Shown: positions 1-8,004 of the stretch, piece after piece
Layout of the letters: each line of letters opens with the position of its first letter
How positions within the stretch are numbered: the first letter of the stretch is position 1
Assembly (NCBI RefSeq): GCF_009877425.1
Contig: NZ_WXEY01000001.1
Coordinates: forward strand, 310,001 to 374,000
Direction: 5' to 3'
Source of the DNA: Heliomicrobium undosum
GTDB lineage: Bacteria > Bacillota > Desulfitobacteriia > Heliobacteriales > Heliobacteriaceae
DNA: 64,000 nucleotides
Position numbers and translations under genes: made by a program
Notes under the pieces: model-generated
Told to the model about the DNA's origin: nothing
Seen by the model: the letters and a program-made list of their open reading frames with translations, nothing else
Databases searched by the model: none

Positions 1-1
1 G

Positions 2-199
2 ATGATCCCGCTCCCGCTTCCCTTTTCCAACGCCCTGCCGGCCTACGGCATCCTGCTGCTTTCGATGGGTTTGTTGGAGAAAGACGGTTACCTCGTCATC
101 TCGGGCTACGTCATGACCGCTGTGGCGACCGTCTATATCTCCCTGATCGGGATCATGGGGACGATGGGCATGCAAAAAGTCCTTGACTTGGTAAGTTAG
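2..199 (+). CDS. ExoD-like membrane protein, C-terminal fragment (cut by window start)
   Basis: The last 65 codons of a membrane protein whose beginning lies before the window. The visible part starts with a Pro/Leu-rich stretch (IPLPLPFSNALPAYGILLLS) followed by GLLEKDGYLVISGY and a final hydrophobic helix. This matches the end of the ExoD family (exopolysaccharide synthesis, ExoD), small integral membrane proteins of unknown biochemical role. Only the tail can be seen, so the family call rests on that signature. The gene is followed by an independent promoter and riboswitch, so it is not co-transcribed in an obvious way with the next gene. Confidence 0.5.
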   Translation: MIPLPLPFSNALPAYGILLLSMGLLEKDGYLVISGYVMTAVATVYISLIGIMGTMGMQKVLDLVS

Positions 200-245
200 C
201 CCGCCTTGTAACAAATATTTCTTGATTCCCCTATGCCGCCGGCAC

Positions 246-274
246 TTGATCAGGGAAAAATTATAGGATATACT
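246..274 (+). promoter_or_regulatory. sigma-A-type promoter for the riboswitch-TerC unit
   Basis: A -35 hexamer TTGATC (246-251) and a -10 hexamer TATACT (269-274) are separated by exactly 17 bp. Transcription would start near 281, about 25 nt before the riboswitch aptamer, the expected arrangement for a leader-controlled gene. Confidence 0.65.
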
Positions 275-302
275 ATAACCGTCCAGAAAAACTGAATGGT
301 TT

Positions 303-393
303 GTTCAAAGGGGAGTAGCTTCCTGCTGGTCGGTCAACAACCGGTTGTAAAACCTGGCCGCCAGGGCGTAATTTCGCTAGCAAGACCTTTGAT
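303..393 (+). promoter_or_regulatory. yybP-ykoY manganese riboswitch aptamer
   Basis: The leader carries the hallmark segments of the yybP-ykoY class: AAAGGGGAGTAGC at 307-319 and GCTAGCAAGACCTTT at 376-390. The two ends pair (TCAAAGG with CCTTTGA) to close the aptamer stem, with GC-rich hairpins in between. This class binds Mn2+ and commonly precedes TerC-family genes, as here. The 3' strand of the closing stem (382-392) is shared with the downstream terminator hairpin, so ligand binding should favour readthrough. Class assignment is by recognisable consensus, not a covariance-model score. Confidence 0.88.
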
Positions 394-428
394 TCAAAGC
401 GCAAACGCTTTGAGTCAAAGGTCTTTTT
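382..428 (+). terminator. riboswitch expression-platform terminator
   Basis: A 20-bp stem (382-401 pairing with 406-425, one G-T wobble, loop CAAA) followed by a short U run. Its left arm contains the aptamer's 3' closing strand, so aptamer folding and terminator folding exclude each other. This is a transcriptional ON switch for high manganese. Confidence 0.85.
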
Positions 429-484
429 ATATACCCGGCAATACCCCTAATAAACAAAAACCTTCTTGGAAAGGAGTGCCCCGC

Positions 485-1225
485 TTGGAACTACTTAGTC
501 AACTCAGCGGCATCACGCTCAGCGACTTTTCCGACCCCGCCTTCTGGATGGCCGTCGGCAGCATCATCCTCATCGACCTGATCCTCAGCGGCGACAACGC
601 CATCCTGATCGCCATGGCCTGCCGCAACCTTCCGCCGGAACTGCGAACGAAAGGCATCGTCTGGGGGACCGCCGGCGCCATCGGCCTGCGGATGATCCTC
701 GGCGCCCTGATCATCTACCTCTTGAAGGTACCCTTCCTGCAAGCGGCCGGCGCGCTCCTGCTCATCTGGATCGCCGTCAAATTGTTGATCCAGGAGAACG
801 ACCACGGCGATGTGGCCGGTCCGGATCGCCTCTGGCAGGCCGTCAAGACGATCATCATCGCCGACGCCGTCATGTCCCTCGACAACGTTCTCGCTGTCGC
901 CGGCGTCTCTCACGGAAAACCGGGCCTGCTCTGGTTTGGCCTGCTCGTCAGCATCCCCCTCGTCGTCTACGGCAGCCGCCTCTTCCTCACCCTGATCGAC
1001 CGCTTCCCGCTGATCCTCTACGGCGGCTCCGGCATCCTGGCCTGGTCGGCCGGTAAAATGCTGATCCACGACCCCATGGTCTTTGCTTTCCTGAAAAATG
1101 CCGGTCTGTCGCCCTTTCTGCTGGAGGAAAAACTGATCGCCGCCGTTATCACGGCGTTGGTCCTGGGCCTTGGATGGCATCTCAATGAGCGCCAAAAGAA
1201 AAAAACGGCTCTAGAAAAAGCCTAG
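485..1225 (+). CDS. TerC/YkoY-family integral membrane protein, probable manganese exporter
   Basis: A 246-residue protein with about seven hydrophobic helices. It has the two acidic intramembrane motifs of the TerC family: SGDN at about residues 35-38 and SLDN at about 131-134. Family members related to YkoY/YceF/Alx export Mn2+ or supply it to exoenzymes. The Mn2+ riboswitch immediately upstream fits that role. I place the start at TTG 485 because GGAAAGGAG ends 8 nt before it; the open frame extends to 296, but that part lies inside the riboswitch RNA. The stop overlaps by three bases the stop of the convergent MerR gene. The substrate is inferred from riboswitch and family, not shown. Confidence 0.88.
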   Translation: MELLSQLSGITLSDFSDPAFWMAVGSIILIDLILSGDNAILIAMACRNLPPELRTKGIVWGTAGAIGLRMILGALIIYLLKVPFLQAAGALLLIWIAVKLLIQENDHGDVAGPDRLWQAVKTIIIADAVMSLDNVLAVAGVSHGKPGLLWFGLLVSIPLVVYGSRLFLTLIDRFPLILYGGSGILAWSAGKMLIHDPMVFAFLKNAGLSPFLLEEKLIAAVITALVLGLGWHLNERQKKKTALEKA

Positions 1226-1626
1226 AGACCGTTTCCCAGCAGCTTGATGATCAACTGGGTCAATTCCTGTTCCTTGATCAACAACTCCACCAGCAGTTTA
1301 TTCACCTCGTCGCTTTTGTCGACACCCTGGTGCAAGGCGGGAAAGAGAGAACTGAGTTCCGCCTTCGCCGTTTCCACCTGGGATTGCAACAGCTTCAACT
1401 TCTGCACCAGCGGATCGCCCAACAGCATTTGCCGGATCTCATCGAGGCTAAACCGTTGCTCCTGCATGGTACGGATGAAATGGATCCGCTCGACGGCGCT
1501 TTCATCGTAAAGGCGGTACTTCCCTTCAGACCGCTGGGCCGGCGCCAGCAGCCCCATGGCGGTGTAGTAATCGATGGTCCGCTTGTTCACATTGCACCGT
1601 TCGGCCAATTCGCCGATCTTCAGCAA
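1222..1626 (-). CDS. MerR-family transcriptional regulator
   Basis: A 134-residue regulator. Residues 1-70 form a MerR winged helix (IGELAERCNVNKRTIDYYTAMGLL, then EGKYRLYDE), followed by a coiled-coil dimerisation helix. It has no cysteine-rich metal site in the C-terminus, so a metal effector is not indicated. The start is TTG, with GGGGAGG 5 nt upstream. It is convergent with the TerC gene and divergent from htpX. An inverted repeat of MerR-operator type lies in its own promoter region (1689-1718), suggesting autoregulation. The inducer and further targets are unknown; htpX is a possible target. Confidence 0.85.
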   Translation of the reverse strand: MLKIGELAERCNVNKRTIDYYTAMGLLAPAQRSEGKYRLYDESAVERIHFIRTMQEQRFSLDEIRQMLLGDPLVQKLKLLQSQVETAKAELSSLFPALHQGVDKSDEVNKLLVELLIKEQELTQLIIKLLGNGL

Positions 1627-1688
1627 CGGGCCCTCCCCAAGAGAATCACCCCATCTCGCGCTACGTTTAGGTTGACCGCAAAAAGGCT

Positions 1689-1718
1689 ATAATAACCATA
1701 CAGTGTAACTGTACGGTT
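1689..1718 (-). promoter_or_regulatory. MerR-type operator/promoter dyad
   Basis: Imperfect dyad with 11-bp arms (AACCATACAGT at 1694-1704 and ACTGTACGGTT at 1708-1718, one mismatch). It abuts a minus-strand -10 box TATTAT (complement of 1689-1694). The -35 region is poor, as expected for promoters that MerR proteins activate by DNA distortion. It is most likely the autoregulatory site of the MerR gene. Confidence 0.55.
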
Positions 1719-1848
1719 TGAAAAGCCGAGCCAATCGCTTTTGAGGCCGGAAAACCAGCGAATTTGCCCATTAGCGGCCTTTGCGTCCTGCTTCAGCCAA
1801 TTGTAATCTTATGAAAAGAAAGTGTATTAAGGAGGAAATGAGGTTACC

Positions 1849-2688
1849 GTGAATAACTTCAAGGCCTGGGTGTTGATGGGGCTCATCTCCGGTTTGTTCG
1901 TCCTCATGGGTTCTTTCATCGGCGGAAGATCGGGCGCCCTGCTCTTCTTTCTCATCTCCCTGGCGATTAACTTCTTCAGCTTCTTCTACAGCGACAAGAT
2001 CGCCATCAAGATGACCGGTTCCTACCCAGTCGGGCGCCATGAGGCGCCTGAACTCTACGAAATGGTGGAGCGCCTCTGCCGCAAGGCCGATATGCCGCTG
2101 CCCAAACTGTACATCCAACCGACAGAACAGCCGAACGCCTTCGCCACCGGGCGCAGCCCGAAACACGCCGCCGTCGCTGTGACGGAAGGCTTGCTCCGGG
2201 CGCTCAGTCGGGACGAGTTGGAGGGCGTCATCGCCCACGAACTGGCCCATATCAAAAACCGGGATGTGCTGGTCGGCACGATTGCCGCATCCATGGCGGG
2301 CGCGATCACCATGATCGCCGATATGCTGACCTTCGGCGCCATCTTCGGTTCCAGTGATGACGAAGAAGACGGCGGCGGCATCGGCGCCCTCGTCATGGCC
2401 TTCCTGGCCCCCATCGCGGCGATGATCATCCAGATGGCCATCTCGCGGCAGCGGGAGTACCTGGCTGACGAGACGGGCGCGCGCATCACCGGGAACCCGC
2501 AGGGCCTGGCAAACGCGCTGCTCCGGATCGAAGGTCTCTCCATGCGAATGATACCCATGGCGGTGAACCCCGCCGCCTCCCACATGTACATCGCCAATCC
2601 CTTGTCCGGGTCTTCCCTGGCCAGCCTCTTCAGCACCCACCCGCCGATTCCGGAGCGGGTGCGGAGGTTGTCGGAAGTAAAATATTAG
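1849..2688 (+). CDS. htpX: HtpX membrane zinc metalloprotease (M48)
   Basis: A 279-residue M48 protease that removes damaged membrane proteins together with FtsH in characterised bacteria. The zinc motif HELAH is at residues 130-134, and the distal glutamate ligand is within QREYLADETGA near residue 205. Two hydrophobic helices lie at the N-terminus and two more around residues 140-195. Length is normal for the family. The GTG start follows an AAGGAGG at 1829-1835 (spacing rather long) with a closer GAGG at 1840. A strong terminator follows directly, so it is probably a single-gene unit; the divergent MerR gene could regulate it, but that is only positional. Confidence 0.93.
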   Translation: MNNFKAWVLMGLISGLFVLMGSFIGGRSGALLFFLISLAINFFSFFYSDKIAIKMTGSYPVGRHEAPELYEMVERLCRKADMPLPKLYIQPTEQPNAFATGRSPKHAAVAVTEGLLRALSRDELEGVIAHELAHIKNRDVLVGTIAASMAGAITMIADMLTFGAIFGSSDDEEDGGGIGALVMAFLAPIAAMIIQMAISRQREYLADETGARITGNPQGLANALLRIEGLSMRMIPMAVNPAASHMYIANPLSGSSLASLFSTHPPIPERVRRLSEVKY

Positions 2689-2700
2689 TAAGACCCGCAA

Positions 2701-2735
2701 AGACCGTCTCAACTTTCTGAGGCGGTCTGTTTTTT
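2701..2735 (+). terminator. intrinsic terminator after htpX
   Basis: Stem AGACCGTCTCA / TGAGGCGGTCT with a short loop, followed by GTTTTTTG. Confidence 0.85.
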
Positions 2736-2967
2736 GTATATCCCTCTTCCTTGTAAGACACTATAACGATATTGGATTCTCCGCTGTAAAGGGTACGTCT
2801 TGAATCGAAAGGATTTTTACCGATTTGTGTTGAAACGAGTAAAGTAGTTTTTGTTTATTAACAGTTCATCTTAACCTGCTATAGCATATATTAAACCCAG
2901 TCCAAAGAAAACGTCGACTTTTAAGAAACTAGTGTTTATTGACATTGAAATTTGAGGAGTGGTAGGG
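2736..2967. other. AT-rich leader of the Septu island
   Basis: About 230 bp of visibly AT-rich DNA between the htpX terminator and the ptuA start, in sharp contrast to the GC-rich flanks. TTGAAA at 2830-2835 could be a -35 element but has no convincing -10 partner. I see no retron-like folded RNA, no reverse transcriptase and no gene here. It marks the left edge of the acquired segment. Confidence 0.5.
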
Positions 2968-4296
2968 GTGCATATTAAAAATCTATCTTTCAGGAACTTT
3001 CGCGGCATTAGATATCTTAATCTTGACTTTGAGGAAAGAAAAAACATTTTATTTGTTGGTGAAAACGGTGCTGGCAAATCTACGATTTTGGATGGGGTTA
3101 ACATTCTCCTATCCTGGTTAACTGCACGGATTAAGTCTCCAAATGGAAATGGACACAGTTTATCTCAATCCGATATTACCGTAGGGGAGAATAGTACACT
3201 TATACAGATTACCATAACATATAAGGAATTAGAAGCTACATGGAGTTTAGCCAGGACTAGATTTGGCCAAAAGAAAGAATTTTCATCGAATTTAACGGGG
3301 ATTCGCACGATAGCACAAGCAATTCAAGAATCAATGAACTCCAATGATGAAGAGTCAATACCCGTTATTTGTCATTACGGTGTACATCGTGCGGTTTTTG
3401 ACCCACCTTTACGAATTAGACAAAAGCATTCTTTTGATCAACTCGATATTTTTGATGAAGAACAATCCGAGTTTCGGTTATTTTTTGAATGGTTTAGAAA
3501 TCGTGAGGATATTGAGAATGAAGAAAAATACGAAAATCTAATTTCATTTCTTAAATCAATAAACAGTGATAACATAAATTCTATTTTACATCAGCCTGAA
3601 CTTATAGAATCCTACGATCTCCCACATTATCAAGATCACCAATTAAAAGCTGTAAGAACAGCAATTTATGCCTTTCTTCCGGGTTACACAGATTTAAGGA
3701 TTAGACGTCGCCCCCAAATGCGTATGGTAATAAAAAAAGATGATAGTGAATTGGAAATATCTCAGCTGTCAGATGGAGAAAAGTGTTTAATCGCGATGAT
3801 TGGTGACTTAGCGAGAAGACTTGCTATGGCAAATCCGATTTCAATAGATCCTCTAAAGAGAACAGGAATAGTTTTGATAGATGAAATAGATTTACATTTA
3901 CATCCTAACTGGCAAAGAAGGGTACTTCCTTCACTGAAAAAAGCTTTTCCAAATATACTATTTATCTTAACTACGCATTCACCCCAAGTTTTAAGCGAGA
4001 CGACTGATTCTCTTATCTTTTTATTAAGTAATACCGACTCCCATATCGAAGCTTCAATTCTACCTCCACTGTTCGGAAAAGACAGTAACAAGATTCTTGC
4101 AGATTTCATGAATTCCTCAGAAAGAAATATTGAGGTAAAAAGCAAAATTGAGCGTTTATATACCCTAATATCAGAAGGAGTATGGGAAGAAGTTACCCGT
4201 TTAAAAACCGAGCTTAAAAACATACTCGGGCCTGGCGATCCTGATCTGGTTTATGCAGAAGCTTTAGAACAACGGAAGAGGGTAATAAAGCGATGA
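2968..4296 (+). CDS. ptuA: PtuA-like AAA ATPase of a Septu anti-phage system
   Basis: An ABC/SMC-like ATPase (about 442 residues) of the overcoming-lysogenisation/RecF-like class. Visible motifs in order: VHIKNLSFRNFRGI N-terminus; Walker A GENGAGKST near residues 31-39; signature LSDGEK near 267-272; Walker B IVLIDEIDLHLHP near 301-313; H-loop TTHSPQV near 335-341. The 4-bp overlap (ATGA) with an HNH-nuclease gene is the defining layout of type I Septu, in which PtuA forms a large complex with the nuclease PtuB to restrict phage. I prefer GTG 2968 because GAGGAG lies 8 nt upstream; another GTG is at 2959. Strongly AT-rich, unlike the neighbours, so probably acquired horizontally. A retron-type PtuAB is unlikely because no reverse transcriptase is present. 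Confidence 0.85.
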   Translation: MHIKNLSFRNFRGIRYLNLDFEERKNILFVGENGAGKSTILDGVNILLSWLTARIKSPNGNGHSLSQSDITVGENSTLIQITITYKELEATWSLARTRFGQKKEFSSNLTGIRTIAQAIQESMNSNDEESIPVICHYGVHRAVFDPPLRIRQKHSFDQLDIFDEEQSEFRLFFEWFRNREDIENEEKYENLISFLKSINSDNINSILHQPELIESYDLPHYQDHQLKAVRTAIYAFLPGYTDLRIRRRPQMRMVIKKDDSELEISQLSDGEKCLIAMIGDLARRLAMANPISIDPLKRTGIVLIDEIDLHLHPNWQRRVLPSLKKAFPNILFILTTHSPQVLSETTDSLIFLLSNTDSHIEASILPPLFGKDSNKILADFMNSSERNIEVKSKIERLYTLISEGVWEEVTRLKTELKNILGPGDPDLVYAEALEQRKRVIKR

Positions 4297-4919
4297 GGCA
4301 TATAAATAAGAACCCTGAACCTCCGGAGTTACACAGGTTCAGGCGTGCCAACCGAAGGGCGACCTATGAACATCTGCCTGACATGTTGAGAATCAACATT
4401 CGCAGTTGTTTGGTTCAGGAACAGTTATATAGTTGTTGTTATTGTGGAAACCACATAAACGAATCTAATGACTATAGCCACCTCGAACATTTTAAACCCC
4501 GTCATCATTTTCCTAATTTAAGCCTTGATTACAATAATATGTTGGCTTCGTGCAATAGTATGAATAGCTGTGGAAAAAAGAAGGACAGTTCGTATGATTC
4601 ACAATTAATTTCTCCTTTAGATCCATTATGCAGCTTACATTTCTTATATACACCAGAAGGAGAGGTCAAGCCTAATCCCAACCACAACCCCGACAGCGCG
4701 AGGATTACGATTGAAATGTTAAATCTAGATTGTGATCGACTAAGGGGTCTCAGAAGAAGAGCTATGCAAGGAATCGGGTTGGGCCTATGTGACCTTAGTG
4801 CTGATGAAGTAGAACAACTCTTACATAGTTTTGAAAAACCATCGTCTGCTCAACTTCCCGCTTTTTCAACAGCAATCGTTTCTGCTTTGAAACAAGTACT
4901 TCATGAACTTGAAGGCTAA
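4293..4919 (+). CDS. ptuB: PtuB-like HNH endonuclease of a Septu system
   Basis: A 208-residue HNH nuclease of the TIGR02646 type. It shows CCYCG (residues 48-52), the metal/catalytic stretch HLEHFKPR (63-70), LDYNNMLASC (78-87) and CGKKK (93-97), a treble-clef zinc finger interleaved with the HNH active site. Its start overlaps the ptuA stop (ATGA), so translation is coupled. In studied Septu systems PtuB is the effector nuclease held by the PtuA ATPase. The C-terminal third carries no further motif I recognise. Composition is AT-rich like ptuA, so the pair moved together. Confidence 0.87.
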   Translation: MRHINKNPEPPELHRFRRANRRATYEHLPDMLRINIRSCLVQEQLYSCCYCGNHINESNDYSHLEHFKPRHHFPNLSLDYNNMLASCNSMNSCGKKKDSSYDSQLISPLDPLCSLHFLYTPEGEVKPNPNHNPDSARITIEMLNLDCDRLRGLRRRAMQGIGLGLCDLSADEVEQLLHSFEKPSSAQLPAFSTAIVSALKQVLHELEG

Positions 4920-5059
4920 CATAAATTTATTACAACTATAAGTCATTAGAATGTATCTAAACGCCTTTGGGTTACCCCCTACATGCTGTTATTAGGTAAT
5001 AGGAGTGTAAATTCCAAGCCTGAAAATGAAATTTTAAAAATAAACCATCTTCAGTTAAC

Positions 5060-7546
5060 CTAGCACTCACTATACCCGCAAACATGACACTTGGCACACC
5101 CCTCTTCGCGCACCAGCGCCACGGCGCCGCAGTGGGGGCAGACATCGGCTTGAAAGGGGATGCGAGAGGCGTCGGGGCGGCTCGTCTCAGCTAGGTAACG
5201 CCGCAAGGCCAGGGCGACTGCATCTGGTAAGGAGGACACCCGGTCCGGCCCGAAGCCGGTTGAGGTGCGGCCGGTGATCCCCTGCAACTGTTCCAGCGCC
5301 AGCGAGAGCCGGTCCAGTTTAGGCACGTCGCAGCGTGTCCGCAGATAGAGCGACAAGGTGCGGCCAAGGGCTTCCGCCATGGCGTTCAGATCGGTGCCGC
5401 CCTTACCCTGGATGACGAGCACCTCATGGGGCTCCCCGTCCACCTCGTTAACGGTGACCCGCGTCGTCCCTAGGTGGCTTTTGATCCGGTAAGTCTTCCC
5501 CGTCACCCGCTCGGGCACGTCTTCGACGACCGGGCCGCTATAGACCCATCTCCCTTCCGTATCTTCCGGGCCGACCGTCCCCCGCCCCGGCTCCCCGGCT
5601 TCCCGCCAGGCGCCGGCCTCCACCTTGGCCAGAACACCCTCGCGGCTGCCGTCGCGGAAGTAGGTCACACCCTTGCAGCCCTCCCGGTAGGCGAGCAGGA
5701 AGACCTGTTCCGTGTCTTCGACGCTGTGGTGGTGGGGGGCGTTGACCGTCTTGGAGATGGAGGCGTCCACATGGACCTGGATCGCTGCCTGGACGCGGAT
5801 ATGTTCTTCCGGCGTCAGTTCGCCGGCGGTGACGAACCAGGGCGGCAGTTCCCTACCGGGATGTTCTTTCATCCACGCTTCCGCCAAGGGATGCCAGAGG
5901 TGGTGTTCGCCCAGCCGGTCCCGCCGGCGGTAGCGGAAGGCGAAGACCGGTTCGATCCCCGAACTGGCCCGCGCCATGAGGGAGGTCGTCCCTGTCGGCG
6001 CCTGGGTGAGCAGCGTAGCGTTGCGGATGCCCCACCGGCTGATGGCGTCCCGCAGTTCCTCGGGAAAATCCTGAACGAAGAGGGAGCGGAGAAACCCCTC
6101 CCGTTCAAACAGCGGAAAAGCGCCCCGCTCGCGGGCGATCTCGACAGAAGCGGCATAGGCGGCCAACTTGATCCGCCTGCACAAGTCATCGATGAAGGCC
6201 AAGCTCTCCGGGCTGCCGTAGCGCAGGCGCAGCAGGATCAAGGTGTCGGCCAGTCCCATCGTGCCCAGACCGATGCGCCGCGTCCCTTTCTGCTGCTGCT
6301 CATTTTCCGAGAAAAAGTAATAGCCGCAGTCGATGACGTTATCGAGAAAGCGCACGGCGATCCGAGCGGTCGCTTCAAGGGCATCAAAGTCGAAGCGGCG
6401 CGACTCCCCTTCGCCGGTAACAAAGGCGGCCAGGTTGATCGAACCTAGGTTGCAGACCCCCCAGGGTGGCAGGCCCTCCTCGCCGCAGGGGTTGACGGCG
6501 ACGATCCGCTCGCAGTAGGCCGTGTTGGATAGGCGGTTGTACCGTTCCAAGAAGACGACGCCCGGTTCGCCAGAAGCGTGGGCGCCGGAGATGATCGCCT
6601 GCCAGATTTCCCTGGCCGGGATGCGGCGGTAGACGATGACACCCTTTCCCTGCTCTTTCCAGGCAGCCAGGTTGCCGTCCCAGAGCTGGTTGTAGTCCCG
6701 ATCGTCCGTATCGGGAAAAACAAGCTCCCACAGCCGATCCTCCTGCACGGCCTCCATGAAGGCATCGGAAAGGGCCACCGACAGGTTGGCCTTGGTCAGT
6801 TCCCCGGGGCGCCGGCTCTTGTAGGTGATAAAATCGACGATATCGGGGTGCCAGTCGTCGAGCATCAGCATCAGGGCGCCCTGGCGGCTGCCCCCCTGTT
6901 CGACAGAGGCGGTGGCCGTCGAAAAGACGCAAGCCCAGGAGAGGGGGCCCGAAGAAGTCCCCATCACCCCTTTGACCATGGCGCCGCTCGGCCGCAAGGA
7001 CGACAGATTGATGCCGACGCCGCCGCCGCGGCTCATGATCTCCACCATCTCCGTGACGCGCTGCATGATGCCGGATCGGCTGTCCTTCGGATGGGGCAGC
7101 ACATAGCAGTTAAAAAAGGTCACCTTCTGTTCCGTGCCGGCTGCCGCCAGGATGCGCCCGCCCGGCACGAACCGGAAGGAGCGGAGCGTTTTGAGAAACT
7201 TCTCCTGCCAGTAGGCTAGCCCCGCTTCTCCCTCCACGGCGGCGATGGCAGCGGCGACACGTTCCCACATGGCCTCCGGCGTCACTTCAGCAAGCCCGAT
7301 CAGGCTACGAAGTTCCATCTCTTCCGGCGTTTCGGCAAAAGCGCCTTCCACGCCCGACCATACCTGCGTCGGTTCCACCCATCGAAGCGGCAGGACCGTT
7401 GCCAAGCCGTCCTGGATGGCGAGCACCCGCACCGGCATGCCGTATTGTTCAGAGGCATGATCGATGACGAGGGCGATGTTCCCCTCTGTCACGGGACCCT
7501 TGCGGGCGTAACGGTCCCAAAAGACCTTCATCTGGTGCAGCAGCAT
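5060..7546 (-). CDS. nrdJ: Adenosylcobalamin-dependent ribonucleotide reductase (class II)
   Basis: An 828-residue class II reductase that makes deoxyribonucleotides with coenzyme B12 and so works with or without oxygen. It shows the radical-barrel motifs FFNCYVLP (first active-site Cys), SRGGGVGINLSSLRP, NPCGEEGLPPWGVCNLGSINLA (second redox Cys and substrate loop) and LTQAPTGTTSLMA (phosphate binding). A TSCPD-like region follows, and the end carries a four-cysteine zinc ribbon (CPHCG...CAKCHVCGYSEC) supplying the C-terminal redox cysteines. There is no ATP cone at the N-terminus. The ATG follows AAAGGAG. It lies 14 nt behind the exporter pair on the same strand, so probably in one transcript. 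Confidence 0.95.
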   Translation of the reverse strand: MLLHQMKVFWDRYARKGPVTEGNIALVIDHASEQYGMPVRVLAIQDGLATVLPLRWVEPTQVWSGVEGAFAETPEEMELRSLIGLAEVTPEAMWERVAAAIAAVEGEAGLAYWQEKFLKTLRSFRFVPGGRILAAAGTEQKVTFFNCYVLPHPKDSRSGIMQRVTEMVEIMSRGGGVGINLSSLRPSGAMVKGVMGTSSGPLSWACVFSTATASVEQGGSRQGALMLMLDDWHPDIVDFITYKSRRPGELTKANLSVALSDAFMEAVQEDRLWELVFPDTDDRDYNQLWDGNLAAWKEQGKGVIVYRRIPAREIWQAIISGAHASGEPGVVFLERYNRLSNTAYCERIVAVNPCGEEGLPPWGVCNLGSINLAAFVTGEGESRRFDFDALEATARIAVRFLDNVIDCGYYFFSENEQQQKGTRRIGLGTMGLADTLILLRLRYGSPESLAFIDDLCRRIKLAAYAASVEIARERGAFPLFEREGFLRSLFVQDFPEELRDAISRWGIRNATLLTQAPTGTTSLMARASSGIEPVFAFRYRRRDRLGEHHLWHPLAEAWMKEHPGRELPPWFVTAGELTPEEHIRVQAAIQVHVDASISKTVNAPHHHSVEDTEQVFLLAYREGCKGVTYFRDGSREGVLAKVEAGAWREAGEPGRGTVGPEDTEGRWVYSGPVVEDVPERVTGKTYRIKSHLGTTRVTVNEVDGEPHEVLVIQGKGGTDLNAMAEALGRTLSLYLRTRCDVPKLDRLSLALEQLQGITGRTSTGFGPDRVSSLPDAVALALRRYLAETSRPDASRIPFQADVCPHCGAVALVREEGCAKCHVCGYSEC

Positions 7547-7560
7547 GGCGGCAACTCCTT

Positions 7561-8004
7561 TCAGCGGCGTCCCCGGGCCGCCCGGGATTTGTAAAAGCGG
7601 GCTACAGAAGAGACGATAGCCAACCCGGCGGCGATAGCGACGGCGATCAGGCCCGCCTGAGTGGCCAGCGCGATCCCCCGGGTGTATTCTCCCTGTAATA
7701 GGACGCGCATCGATTCATATATGGTCAGGCCGGGAACGAGGGGGATAAAACTGGCGACCACGTAGACGATGACGGGCATCTTCTGCCACCGCGCCAGCGC
7801 CTCGGCCAGCACTGCGATGGCGACAGCGCCAAGAAAGGACCCCATGACGGGAGACTGGCCCTGGGCGTTGACGCCGAGGTAGATCAACCGGCCGACAACG
7901 CCGAGGATCCCGGCGGGGAGCAACGTGCGGGCCGGCAGCTGCTGGAGCACCCCGAAGGCGGCCGTCACGATAAAGGACAGGATGAGATCGATCAAGAGGG
8001 CCAT
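7561..8004 (-). CDS. Threonine/serine exporter, small subunit (ThrE_2/DUF3815, YjjB-like)
   Basis: A 147-residue membrane protein with four to five hydrophobic helices and the family motif FIPLVPGLTIYESM. It corresponds to the C-terminal half of ThrE-type exporters, which in many bacteria is a separate gene. It overlaps by one base the larger partner upstream. Together the two are thought to export threonine/serine or, in other bacteria, small dicarboxylates; the substrate here is unknown. Confidence 0.85.
   Translation of the reverse strand: MALLIDLILSFIVTAAFGVLQQLPARTLLPAGILGVVGRLIYLGVNAQGQSPVMGSFLGAVAIAVLAEALARWQKMPVIVYVVASFIPLVPGLTIYESMRVLLQGEYTRGIALATQAGLIAVAIAAGLAIVSSVARFYKSRAARGRR

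Noticed and set aside
296-484. N-terminal extension of the TerC protein
   Set aside because: This part is the riboswitch and terminator RNA; a strong ribosome site precedes TTG 485.
2736-4919. Retron with PtuA/PtuB effectors
   Set aside because: No reverse transcriptase gene and no msr/msd-like folded RNA near the pair, so plain Septu is the simpler reading.
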